NCBI GenBank assembly: GCA_009697555.1 | Contig: WLQV01000003.1 | Span: forward strand, 1-15,040 | DNA from: Actinomycetota bacterium | GTDB lineage: Bacteria > Actinomycetota > Actinomycetes > Nanopelagicales > Nanopelagicaceae | Direction of reading: 5' to 3' | Length of the DNA: 15,040 bases | Shown: piece after piece, positions 7,535 to 13,914 of the stretch | Layout of the letters: each line of letters begins with the position of its first letter | How positions within the stretch are numbered: the first letter of the stretch is position 1 | Notes under the pieces: generated by a model | Told to the model about the DNA's origin: nothing | The model's input: only the letters and a program-made list of their open reading frames with translations | Database searches by the model: none | Made by a program: the position numbers and the translations under genes

Positions 7535-7834
7535 TTAAATACTGCGGATGAGCCAAGCGCCACTTGCTTCATCGCGCTCTAATTCAAATGTGACAACTGC
7601 CCCGATTGGAGCTGCCTCTACTCGCCAGAGTGCGCGAGCGCGATCATCGGGGCGAAGCACACCATCGCTAATGTGGTTCCACCACTCTCCTGACTCGCAC
7701 CAGCGAGAGAGAGTTGTATGTACGCGAAAGCGCCGTCCGTTAAATGTGAACTCGATCGGGCTCTGGCCATCGATAAGAACATCATGGGTAAGACGGGCCG
7801 GTGGCGGCGCTGGTATATCTCTTTTTTCGAACAT
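7535..7834 (-). CDS. DUF6504 family protein, first gene of the SOS mutagenesis operon
   Basis: A 99-residue soluble protein. From residue 28 it shows the pattern I associate with DUF6504, a family next to dnaE2/dinP genes in Streptomyces: FTFNGRRFRVHTTLSRWCESGEWW (FxWxGRxYxVxxVLxxWxxxGEWW) in 29-52, LWRVEA at 69-74 and FELERDEASGAWLI at 83-96. No catalytic motif is evident; a role as accessory factor for the two polymerases is inference. I chose the ATG at 7834-7832, which lies inside the SOS box. The frame is open 21 codons further to a TTG, but that extension would cover the promoter and is Arg/Cys-rich. There is no Shine-Dalgarno, and the promoter at 7843-7871 predicts a leaderless mRNA. 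The family assignment is from memory of its sequence pattern. Confidence 0.82.
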   Translation of the reverse strand: MFEKRDIPAPPPARLTHDVLIDGQSPIEFTFNGRRFRVHTTLSRWCESGEWWNHISDGVLRPDDRARALWRVEAAPIGAVVTFELERDEASGAWLIRSI

Positions 7835-7842
7835 TTGTTCGA
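7827..7842. promoter_or_regulatory. LexA-binding SOS box
   Basis: TCGAACATTTGTTCGA is a perfect 6+4+6 palindrome matching the actinobacterial SOS consensus TCGAAC-N4-GTTCGA at every conserved base. It starts directly downstream of the -10 hexamer at 7843-7848 of the minus-strand promoter and covers the predicted transcription start and the ATG of the DUF6504 gene. LexA bound here would block initiation until cleaved after DNA damage. It is about 60 bases upstream of the doxX promoter candidate and is less likely to control that gene. Confidence 0.93.
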
Positions 7843-7871
7843 AAAGTACCCGTAACCTCCGACATTGGCAA
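7843..7871 (-). promoter_or_regulatory. SOS promoter for DUF6504-dnaE2-dinB
   Basis: On the minus strand, TTGCCA (7871-7866) is followed by exactly 17 bases and TACTTT (7848-7843), a -35/-10 pair close to the vegetative sigma consensus. Initiation 6-8 bases after the -10 falls at 7836-7834, on or next to the A of the ATG at 7834, so the message is probably leaderless. Confidence 0.75.
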
Positions 7872-7902
7872 GGCAGGCAGGCGCGCCAGAGCGGCAAAAT
7901 GG

Positions 7903-7930
7903 TTGAACTTTCAACTATCTACGCTACGCT
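7903..7930 (+). promoter_or_regulatory. Candidate promoter for doxX
   Basis: TTGAAC (7903-7908), a 16-base spacer and TACGCT (7925-7930) form a plausible vegetative promoter in the 146-base divergent gap. It would give a leader of about 44 bases that holds the AAGGAG ribosome site at 7971-7976. The -10 is weak, so this is tentative. Confidence 0.4.
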
Positions 7931-7980
7931 CGAAAGGTACACAAACAACCCTGGTAAAAATGCCAGATTTAAGGAGCACC

Positions 7981-8397
7981 ATGTCAGCAGTACTCGCAAT
8001 TGGGCGCATTCTCTTTGCCCTCATCTTTATCAACTCAGGTATCAGCCACCTCACCAAGCTCGAAGCTATGACTGGCTATGCCAAGTACAAGAAAGTCCCA
8101 GCAGCCAAGCTCTCAGTCATCGTTTCCGGATTAATGATCCTCGTTGGCGGAATTTATGTAGCACTTGGTATCTACGCCGATCTTGGCGCACTTCTTATCG
8201 CGATCTTCCTGATTCCTACCGCACTCATCATGCATACCTTCTGGAAAGAAACTGATCCAACTGCAAAGCAGAATGCAAGCATCAGCTTCTTTAAAGATAT
8301 CGCACTCGCCGGTGCAGCGCTCATGATCTTCGTAATGGTCGGCAGCGGTGCAGATTTCGGTTGGCACATTACATCTGCATTCTTTAACTTCAAATAA
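7981..8397 (+). CDS. DoxX family membrane protein
   Basis: A 138-residue protein with four hydrophobic segments (about 4-20, 43-65, 69-83 and 102-124). Its N-terminus has the DoxX family look: GRILFALIFINSGISHL, matching R..la..fi.sG..hl. DoxX-type proteins are small integral membrane proteins; some are linked to thiosulfate oxidation or oxidative-stress complexes, but most have no defined role, and none is assigned here. The ATG at 7981 has AAGGAG four bases upstream. The frame is open back to 7801, but the extra part crosses the SOS box and divergent promoter and is not family-like. A strong hairpin follows the stop. Confidence 0.85.
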   Translation: MSAVLAIGRILFALIFINSGISHLTKLEAMTGYAKYKKVPAAKLSVIVSGLMILVGGIYVALGIYADLGALLIAIFLIPTALIMHTFWKETDPTAKQNASISFFKDIALAGAALMIFVMVGSGADFGWHITSAFFNFK

Positions 8398-8410
8398 GAC
8401 CAAGTACTCC

Positions 8411-8447
8411 AGAAGCGCCGCGTTGCCATTGGCAGTGCGGCGCTTCT
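8411..8447 (+). terminator. Long GC-rich hairpin after doxX, possible terminator
   Basis: AGAAGCGCCGC (8411-8421) pairs perfectly with GCGGCGCTTCT (8437-8447). The 15-base loop carries a second small stem, TGCC with GGCA (8424-8427 and 8431-8434). It begins 13 bases after the doxX stop. No T-run follows on the plus strand and none is strong on the minus strand, so it may end transcription inefficiently or protect the 3' end of the doxX message ahead of the downstream permease gene. Confidence 0.55.
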
Positions 8448-8461
8448 GTCATGATTGAGCA

Positions 8462-9214
8462 ATGAGCGCTCTGACCCTGCTTGGTGCACTGAGTGCAGGT
8501 GCATTTATTGGGGCGGTCCTAGGATTCATCGGCGCAGGTGGGGCCATGCTCTCAGTACCGATTCTGATTTATCTCTTTAACTTCACTCCCCATCACGCAT
8601 CAACGGCTGCGCTACCCATCGTCTTTGCCGCAGCTGCTGCTGGTTCGATCTCTAAATTTAAGAGCAAAGATGTCCTCATCAAAGAAGCCACTGCTATTTG
8701 GGCCCTTGGTTTAGTAACAAACATTGGTGGCGCAGTTATTTCGCATCACCTGAGCGATACAACAATTCTTACCGGCTTTGCACTAGTCCTCTTTCTAGCT
8801 GGTGGCTCAATGTTGATCAAACCCATCGCGGATAATCCCGAAAAGAAAATGTCGCCAGCGATCTTGCTCCTTGTCTCGCTAGTGATTGGCTCCATGACGG
8901 GAATCTTTGGAATCGGTGGCGGCTTCTTAGCTATTCCAGTCCTAGTGCTCTTCTTTCATACTCCTCAAAATAAAGCAGCCGGAACATCCCTTGTCATTAT
9001 TGCTCTCAACTGCTTCACCGCATTTATTGCACGGTTTTCCACCTGGCATGAGATCTCATGGGGTATTCCGCTCGCTATCGCGCTTTCGGCCATTCTTGTT
9101 GCACGTTTTGCATCGCGTGCAAGTTCTCGAGTATCGCAAAGCACCCTTCGTAAGGCATTTGCATTCCTGCTCTTTGGAATCGCCCTCTTTACAATTTTCC
9201 ACGCACATGGATAG
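8462..9214 (+). CDS. TauE/SafE family membrane permease (probable anion or sulfite exporter)
   Basis: A 250-residue polytopic membrane protein of about 8 segments with the two family repeats: GFIGAGGAMLSVPIL at 21-35 and GIFGIGGGFLAIPVLV at 147-162. TauE/SafE proteins move small anions such as sulfite, sulfoacetate or related organosulfur compounds; the substrate here cannot be read from sequence. The length is normal for the family. The ATG at 8462 lacks a Shine-Dalgarno; CATGAT at 8450-8455, six bases before it, could be a weak -10 for a leaderless message, or the gene could be read through from doxX. Its 3' end overlaps the end of the opposite-strand MFS gene by 26 bases. Confidence 0.9.
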   Translation: MSALTLLGALSAGAFIGAVLGFIGAGGAMLSVPILIYLFNFTPHHASTAALPIVFAAAAAGSISKFKSKDVLIKEATAIWALGLVTNIGGAVISHHLSDTTILTGFALVLFLAGGSMLIKPIADNPEKKMSPAILLLVSLVIGSMTGIFGIGGGFLAIPVLVLFFHTPQNKAAGTSLVIIALNCFTAFIARFSTWHEISWGIPLAIALSAILVARFASRASSRVSQSTLRKAFAFLLFGIALFTIFHAHG

Positions 9215-10394
9215 CGCGCGCTTGAAAACCTGCAATTACTAACATCACGCACGGAAATGCCATCGCAATTGGTAGCGAAGTCACTTCCGCAAATAATCCA
9301 ATTGATGCCGGTCCAATAAAGAATGCACCCAGACTAATTACTCCCACTCGCCCAATTGCTACCGATGGCGCAATTCCCGGAACTGAACTTGCGGCGATGA
9401 TGAAGGCAGGAAACATCGGTCCGATCCCAAGACCAGCACAGATGAAACCGATGTTAATAATTATCAGAGCGCCAATTCGAGAGTGATCTGAGAGTGGAAC
9501 TGCAATTGCAATCGAAGTGGCCCAGGCAAGACCACCGGCAAATCCTCCGATTCGAACCACGCGACCTGCGCCCCATTTTGCAAGTGCCCGATCCCCAAGA
9601 AACCTTGCAACAATCATTGCAAGTGCAAATGATGCAAATGCACTTGCATACCAACCCTTTGCAATTCCCATATTTTCGCGGAGCAAAATTGCACCCCAAT
9701 CACTTGCTGCACCTTCGGCGATGATTGCCGCCAGCATGCCAAAGCCAATTCCCCACAGCGCTAGTGCATCTTTGCCGAAGAGTGAAACTTTTCCCGCCAT
9801 TTCACACTCAGTGCCTTCGTGACCATCGACTTCATCTGGCAGTAAAGAACTATTTGAAACGAGTAGTGCGAAGAAAGCTACCGCTCCAATTGCAACGAGA
9901 TTTCGTTCCGGTGAAATAATTCGCGAGATGCCACCACCAATAATCGTGGTGAGCAATGAGCCAACGCTCCACATGCCATGGAAGGAGGCCATGTAGCGCG
10001 CTTTACTTAACCGCTCCACAGCTACTGCTTGAGTGTTCAGGCAGACATCGAGTCCGGTGTAGCCCATTCCTAATAAAACTAATGCGACAAAGAATCCTGT
10101 GCGTGAATGTGTTGTCGCACTCATAGCGATCAGTCCAAAAGAAAGTATTACGCCAGTGAGATAGGCAATCTTTCGCGAACCAAATGTGTGCGCCAATCGC
10201 CCAGTAACTTGCGCGCCAAAGAGTGCGCCGCAAGTAGATCCCAGAAGCATGAGCCCCAATTGGCCATTGTTGAGAGCAAGTGAATCCTTGATTTCAGGGA
10301 TTCGCGGAACCCAGGCCATCGAGACAACGCCCATGAGGAAGAAGGATCCCCATAGAGCGTTGCGTGCTTGATTAATGCGCGAGTGATGCACCAT
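9189..10394 (-). CDS. MFS transporter, YbjJ-like
   Basis: A 401-residue, 12-segment major facilitator. TM1 ends in SMAWVPRIPEIKDSLALNNGQLGLMLLG, the WxPRIPxIKxxLxLsxgxLGlaLL pattern of the YbjJ-like group. The cytoplasmic loop 2-3 motif is degenerate (GRLAHTFGSRK), and DVCLNTQAVAVE in TM4 is typical of the group. Substrate is unknown. Start choice: the frame reaches TTG at 10421, with ATG at 10412 and 10394; I prefer 10394 because it leaves a normal short N-terminus and the smallest overlap (23 bases) with the upstream transporter gene. No Shine-Dalgarno supports any of them, so translation is probably coupled to the upstream gene. It ends tail to tail with the TauE gene. Confidence 0.87.
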   Translation of the reverse strand: MVHHSRINQARNALWGSFFLMGVVSMAWVPRIPEIKDSLALNNGQLGLMLLGSTCGALFGAQVTGRLAHTFGSRKIAYLTGVILSFGLIAMSATTHSRTGFFVALVLLGMGYTGLDVCLNTQAVAVERLSKARYMASFHGMWSVGSLLTTIIGGGISRIISPERNLVAIGAVAFFALLVSNSSLLPDEVDGHEGTECEMAGKVSLFGKDALALWGIGFGMLAAIIAEGAASDWGAILLRENMGIAKGWYASAFASFALAMIVARFLGDRALAKWGAGRVVRIGGFAGGLAWATSIAIAVPLSDHSRIGALIIINIGFICAGLGIGPMFPAFIIAASSVPGIAPSVAIGRVGVISLGAFFIGPASIGLFAEVTSLPIAMAFPCVMLVIAGFQARAIHVRGKL

Positions 10395-11838
10395 CTGCTG
10401 ATTTAACCGCATCTTTGCCAATGTTGATCGTTACCAAGATAACAATCGCCGCAAGGGCTAAGAAAATCGCACCAAATTTGAATGCAACGGTAAATCCATG
10501 TACTTGAGCAAATGCCTGAAGGTTTTCACCCATTTCGCTGTGTGCCTTCGAATAACTAGTTGCCGCAGTAACTGCAACAGTATTGAGAAGGGCCGCACCA
10601 AGTGAGCCACCAATTTGCTGCGATGTATTTACCATGGCACTGGCAACACCAGAATCACGTCCACCGATTCCATGAAGCCCAGTAGTTGCACTAGGAATAA
10701 AGACCATCGCTAAACCAGTACTCATAATGACGAGCGCGGGAAGGATGTGTGCGGCATAAGTTGATGTTGGCGTGATTTGCGAGAGAAGTAGCAAACCAAT
10801 TGCACCCATGAATAGGCCGGTAAGCATTAATGGTCGAGGACCAATCTTTGGCATGAGAACTGAAGAGACTCCAGCAAATGCAATCACGCCAAATGAGAAT
10901 GGCAAGAAAGCAAAGCCAGATTTCAACGGCGAATAGCCAAGTACTCGCTGCAAGTAAATGCTCAAGAATAAGAACATCGTAAATAGCCCGGCACCAACTA
11001 ATAGCGTTGCCAGATAAGAACCACCACGATTGCGCTCTGCCAGAACTCGCATCGGAAGAATTGGCCCAGTCGTCTTCGACTCGATGTAGAAGAAGATTGC
11101 TAAAAAGACTGCAGCAATAATAAAGAATTGGTAGGTGCTTGATTTGGCCCAGCCATGAGTTGCTGCTTGGCTAAATCCATAAACCAAACTCACTAATCCG
11201 ATAGTTACTGTAATAGCGCCGGGAATGTCATAACTGTGATCACCCGAAGCTTTAGATTCGTGAATAAATGGAATTGCCAAGACAAGGGCAAGAAGTGCAA
11301 TTGGAACATTGACACCTAAACACCAGCGCCAACTAAAGTATTGAGTCAGCGTGCCACCGAGAATTAACCCAATGGCCGCTCCGCCACCTGCGATCGCACC
11401 ATAAACACCAAATGCTTTTGCTCGCTCTTTAGGAATCGTAAAGGTGACATTCACCAATGAGAGTGCGGCAGGTGCAAGTAGCGCACCAAAAACGCCCTGC
11501 AGTGCGCGAGCACCAAAGAGCATTCCCTGATTAGCGGCAATTCCACCGAGGGCCGATGCGCCGGCAAAACCAGCCAGGCCAATCATGAAGGCGCGCTTTC
11601 GACCGATGAAGTCTGCAATTCGCCCACCCAGTAGAAGGAGTGACCCAAATGCCAGCGTGTATGCAGTAACAATCCATTGGCGATTTGCTGCAGAAATTCC
11701 TAAATCCTGTTGTGCATTAGGAATAGCGATATTCACGATTGAACCGTCGAGAACCACCATTAATTGAGAAATTCCAATGACGGCTAACGCGCGCCATCTG
11801 TTGGGATCTAAACCATCTTCTACGCGCGCTTTACTCAC
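10372..11838 (-). CDS. MFS drug-efflux transporter, DHA2 (EmrB/QacA) family, 14 TM
   Basis: A 488-residue proton-coupled antiporter of the 14-segment DHA2 type. Visible signatures are the TM1 motif LDGSIVNIAIP at 30-40, QWIVTAYTLAFGSLLLLGGRIADFIGRKR (motif A) ending near residue 82, RALQGVFGALLAPAALSLV (motif B region) at 111-129, and the antiporter motif C region AIAGGGAAIGLILGG at 148-162 followed by SWRWCLGVNVPI. Such proteins export hydrophobic or cationic drugs; the actual substrate is unknown. The start is GTG at 11838-11836 with GAGGAG four bases upstream, and MSKARVEDGLDPNRW is a normal short N-tail. No adjacent regulator gene is present. It probably forms an operon with the second MFS gene, which it overlaps. 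Confidence 0.92.
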   Translation of the reverse strand: MSKARVEDGLDPNRWRALAVIGISQLMVVLDGSIVNIAIPNAQQDLGISAANRQWIVTAYTLAFGSLLLLGGRIADFIGRKRAFMIGLAGFAGASALGGIAANQGMLFGARALQGVFGALLAPAALSLVNVTFTIPKERAKAFGVYGAIAGGGAAIGLILGGTLTQYFSWRWCLGVNVPIALLALVLAIPFIHESKASGDHSYDIPGAITVTIGLVSLVYGFSQAATHGWAKSSTYQFFIIAAVFLAIFFYIESKTTGPILPMRVLAERNRGGSYLATLLVGAGLFTMFLFLSIYLQRVLGYSPLKSGFAFLPFSFGVIAFAGVSSVLMPKIGPRPLMLTGLFMGAIGLLLLSQITPTSTYAAHILPALVIMSTGLAMVFIPSATTGLHGIGGRDSGVASAMVNTSQQIGGSLGAALLNTVAVTAATSYSKAHSEMGENLQAFAQVHGFTVAFKFGAIFLALAAIVILVTINIGKDAVKSADGASLAH

Positions 11839-11948
11839 TGTGCTCCTCTACTTGGGATTGCAAAAATGACTTCTGCGCCGGTTCGACGCAACCTCGGAAG
11901 TTTACTGATTGCTCAGCAAAATCTCTTCGTGAAACTCACGCCACCGCT

Positions 11949-11954
11949 TAGAAT
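11949..11954 (+). promoter_or_regulatory. Candidate -10 hexamer for leaderless ybaK operon
   Basis: TAGAAT matches TANNNT and is followed by six bases (CACGAT) and then the ATG at 11961, which predicts a leaderless message. The -35 is poor: TTCGTG at 11926-11931 with a 17-base spacer is the best at the right distance. No Shine-Dalgarno precedes the ATG, in keeping with this. Confidence 0.5.
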
Positions 11955-11960
11955 CACGAT

Positions 11961-12446
11961 ATGGAAGGCATCCTGGAACGAGCCACGGTTAAGCGCGTGC
12001 AATCAGCAATTACTACCGCTGGTATGCCAGGCACTGTGATCGCTCTCACCGATTCTGCGCGTACTGCAGCAGAAGCGGCTGCTGCCTTGAATATTGAGGT
12101 AGGACAAATTGCTTCATCACTTGTCTTCAAATTGCCCGATGAATCACCACTTCTCATTATTACCAGTGGCCGCCATCGCATTAATACCGAACTTGTTGCA
12201 AAGAATTTAGGTATTGCAACTCTTGGTAGAGCAGATGCAGATTATGTAAAAACCGTGAGTGGTTTCTCAGTTGGCGGCGTTGCGCCACTTGCTTGGGTTT
12301 CGCCCGCAACAATTCTCATTGATGAAGCACTGAGCGATTATGAAGTTGTGTGGGCCGCAGGTGGTCATCCCCATGCAGTCTTTCCAACAACGTTTGCAGA
12401 GTTAATCTCTTGCACAAAGGCTCGGCCAATGATTGTTGGTGATTAA
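11961..12446 (+). CDS. YbaK/EbsC-type aminoacyl-tRNA deacylase
   Basis: A 161-residue protein of the YbaK/ProXp superfamily, free-standing editing domains that hydrolyse mischarged tRNAs such as Cys-tRNA(Pro) or Ala-tRNA(Pro). Visible are GQIASSLVFK at 48-57 with the conserved lysine K57, GRHRINTELVAKNLG at 70-84, the GFSVGGVAPL loop at 101-110 (family GxxxGGvsP) and AAGGHPHAVFPTT at 132-144 (family GGgr.. phxl). Which tRNA is the substrate cannot be told. It is the first gene of a tightly packed plus-strand operon: the next gene starts two bases after its stop. Functional link to the carotenoid genes downstream is not evident. Confidence 0.9.
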   Translation: MEGILERATVKRVQSAITTAGMPGTVIALTDSARTAAEAAAALNIEVGQIASSLVFKLPDESPLLIITSGRHRINTELVAKNLGIATLGRADADYVKTVSGFSVGGVAPLAWVSPATILIDEALSDYEVVWAAGGHPHAVFPTTFAELISCTKARPMIVGD

Positions 12447-12448
12447 CC

Positions 12449-13234
12449 ATGCGCTTGAAGTACGCGCGTAAAGGCAGTGGCGATCCCCTGGTATTTATCC
12501 ATGGTCTTGGTTCGGCAGCAACCATCTGGCGTTCTTTAACAGAACCACTCGCTAAAGATTTCGACACTATCTCGGTAGATCTGCCAGGACATGGCCAGAG
12601 CGATCTACCTGAAGGCATCGATGTCACACCAGAAGCGCTAGCTGATTATGTAATTGAAACCCTCGACCATTTACAAATTAAAACTTTTCACCTTGCCGGC
12701 AATTCCCTCGGTGGATGGGTCGCACTCGAACTTGCTGCGAAATATCCCACTCGGGTTCGCTCTCTGGTTGGCTTTGCTCCTGCTGGGCTCTGGCTCACTC
12801 CATTTAGGTCGCGATATCCCGGAACGGCACTTCCTCGCATCGTTGCAAAGATTTCATTTCCAATCACCCCACTTATCCTGCGCAGCAAAATAATTAGGAA
12901 GTTGGCATTTACAAATATCTCACCAAAAGCCGATCAACTTCAATTCAAAATCTGTCTCGATGCCAGTCGTGCAATTGCAAAATCTCCTGGTTATTACCCA
13001 GCATGGAATGGAATGCTCCATCGCAGATTTGATAAGAAAAGTCCTCCATCAATTCCAGTTGCGATTATTTTCGGTGATACTGATAAGACCCTTCCGGCGC
13101 ACACATCGCAAGAGCGCTCTTTAGCCCCGGCTCAAAGTAATTGGCAGATTTGGCCAGAGTGCGGGCATGCGCCAATGTGGGATGAGCGCGAGAAGTCGAT
13201 AGCGATAATTTATGAGATTGCAGGCCGTAAATGA
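12449..13234 (+). CDS. Alpha/beta hydrolase
   Basis: A 261-residue alpha/beta-fold hydrolase with a full catalytic set: oxyanion-hole HGLGSA at 18-23, DLPGHGQSD at 44-52, nucleophile elbow GNSLGGW with Ser86, acid in FGDTDKTLP (Asp212 likely, Asp210 the alternative) and His240 in CGHAPMWDE. A cap region spans about residues 115-195. No signal peptide is visible, so it is probably cytoplasmic. The substrate is unknown; its place directly before crtA, with a 4-base ATGA overlap, makes an ester-type carotenoid or lipid substrate conceivable, but this is only a neighbourhood guess. The ATG lies two bases after the ybaK stop. Confidence 0.9.
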   Translation: MRLKYARKGSGDPLVFIHGLGSAATIWRSLTEPLAKDFDTISVDLPGHGQSDLPEGIDVTPEALADYVIETLDHLQIKTFHLAGNSLGGWVALELAAKYPTRVRSLVGFAPAGLWLTPFRSRYPGTALPRIVAKISFPITPLILRSKIIRKLAFTNISPKADQLQFKICLDASRAIAKSPGYYPAWNGMLHRRFDKKSPPSIPVAIIFGDTDKTLPAHTSQERSLAPAQSNWQIWPECGHAPMWDEREKSIAIIYEIAGRK

Positions 13235-13899
13235 AAGTCACTGTTCTCTACTTCTGGCGTATCAATCGCCAATCAATTCCTGCCGCATTCTTTCGAATGG
13301 CGCTAGATCGCCGATCGTTGAAGAGATCTACTGGCGTCAGTTTTGCAAAACTCTTGGGCTGCGGCAAAGGAGAGAGCTTTACACCGAGCGATGCCGATCC
13401 ACGCAGATGGGCAATTTTGATCACTATCGATGAGAGTGCGTTAGTTAAATTCGATAACTCTGCTTTAGTGAAGAGATGGCGGAAAAAATCTACATCTGAA
13501 TTCCGCGTGATGCTCGATGCAATTTCAGTTCACGGTGAATGGTCCAAGCGCAAGCCATTTGAGATTAGCGCAGCGAAAGATTTTTCTGGAAAAGTTGTTG
13601 CAATCACACGAGCGCGGATTGCCTGGCGCCAGACTCTTCGCTTTTGGCGCGCAGTTCCGCCAGTGACATCTGCACTCCATGTGGCTCCGGGATTAATAAA
13701 GGCGATTGGAATTGGTGAAGCACCAATTGGTTTACAGGGAACTTTCTCGATCTGGGAATCTGCGGCCGCGGTGCGAGCCTTTGCATATCAAGGTGCGGCA
13801 CATCAAGGCGCAATCGCGGCAACGAAGGAACATAACTGGTATTCCGAGGAGCTATTTGGTCGATTTGCAGTGCGTGAAGTCCGAGGAACCCTCGAATAG
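13231..13899 (+). CDS. crtA: CrtA-like carotenoid ketolase (spheroidene monooxygenase family)
   Basis: A 222-residue protein aligning by eye with CrtA, the oxygen-dependent enzyme that puts a keto group at C-2 of acyclic carotenoid ends in purple bacteria. Matching blocks are LLGCGKGESFTP at 41-52, VVAITRARI at 122-130, FWRAVPPVTSALHVAPGLIKAIGIGEAPIG over 138-167, LQGTFSIWES at 168-177, VRAFAYQGAAHQGAI at 181-195 and WYSEELFGRFAV at 203-214. Length is slightly below that of purple-bacterial CrtA. No membrane segment is evident. The ATG overlaps the hydrolase stop (ATGA), so translation is coupled, and cruF follows after 15 bases. The exact substrate in this host is unknown; CruF next door suggests a psi-end carotenoid with a C-1 hydroxyl. 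Confidence 0.88.
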   Translation: MKVTVLYFWRINRQSIPAAFFRMALDRRSLKRSTGVSFAKLLGCGKGESFTPSDADPRRWAILITIDESALVKFDNSALVKRWRKKSTSEFRVMLDAISVHGEWSKRKPFEISAAKDFSGKVVAITRARIAWRQTLRFWRAVPPVTSALHVAPGLIKAIGIGEAPIGLQGTFSIWESAAAVRAFAYQGAAHQGAIAATKEHNWYSEELFGRFAVREVRGTLE

Positions 13900-13914
13900 G
13901 GCAGACTACTTCTC

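Noticed and set aside
7835..7897. Upstream extension of the DUF6504 gene to a TTG start
   Set aside because: The extra 21 codons cover the -35/-10 promoter and half the SOS box, are rich in Cys and Arg, and are not part of the recognisable family domain.
7801..7980. Upstream extension of the doxX frame
   Set aside because: The extension crosses the SOS box and divergent promoter, while the ATG at 7981 has a good AAGGAG and starts the family domain.
11882..11925. Short inverted repeats in the gap before the DHA2 transporter (for example around TTGCTCAGCAA)
   Set aside because: They are short, unphased with any promoter and no regulator gene is adjacent, so an operator call would be a guess.
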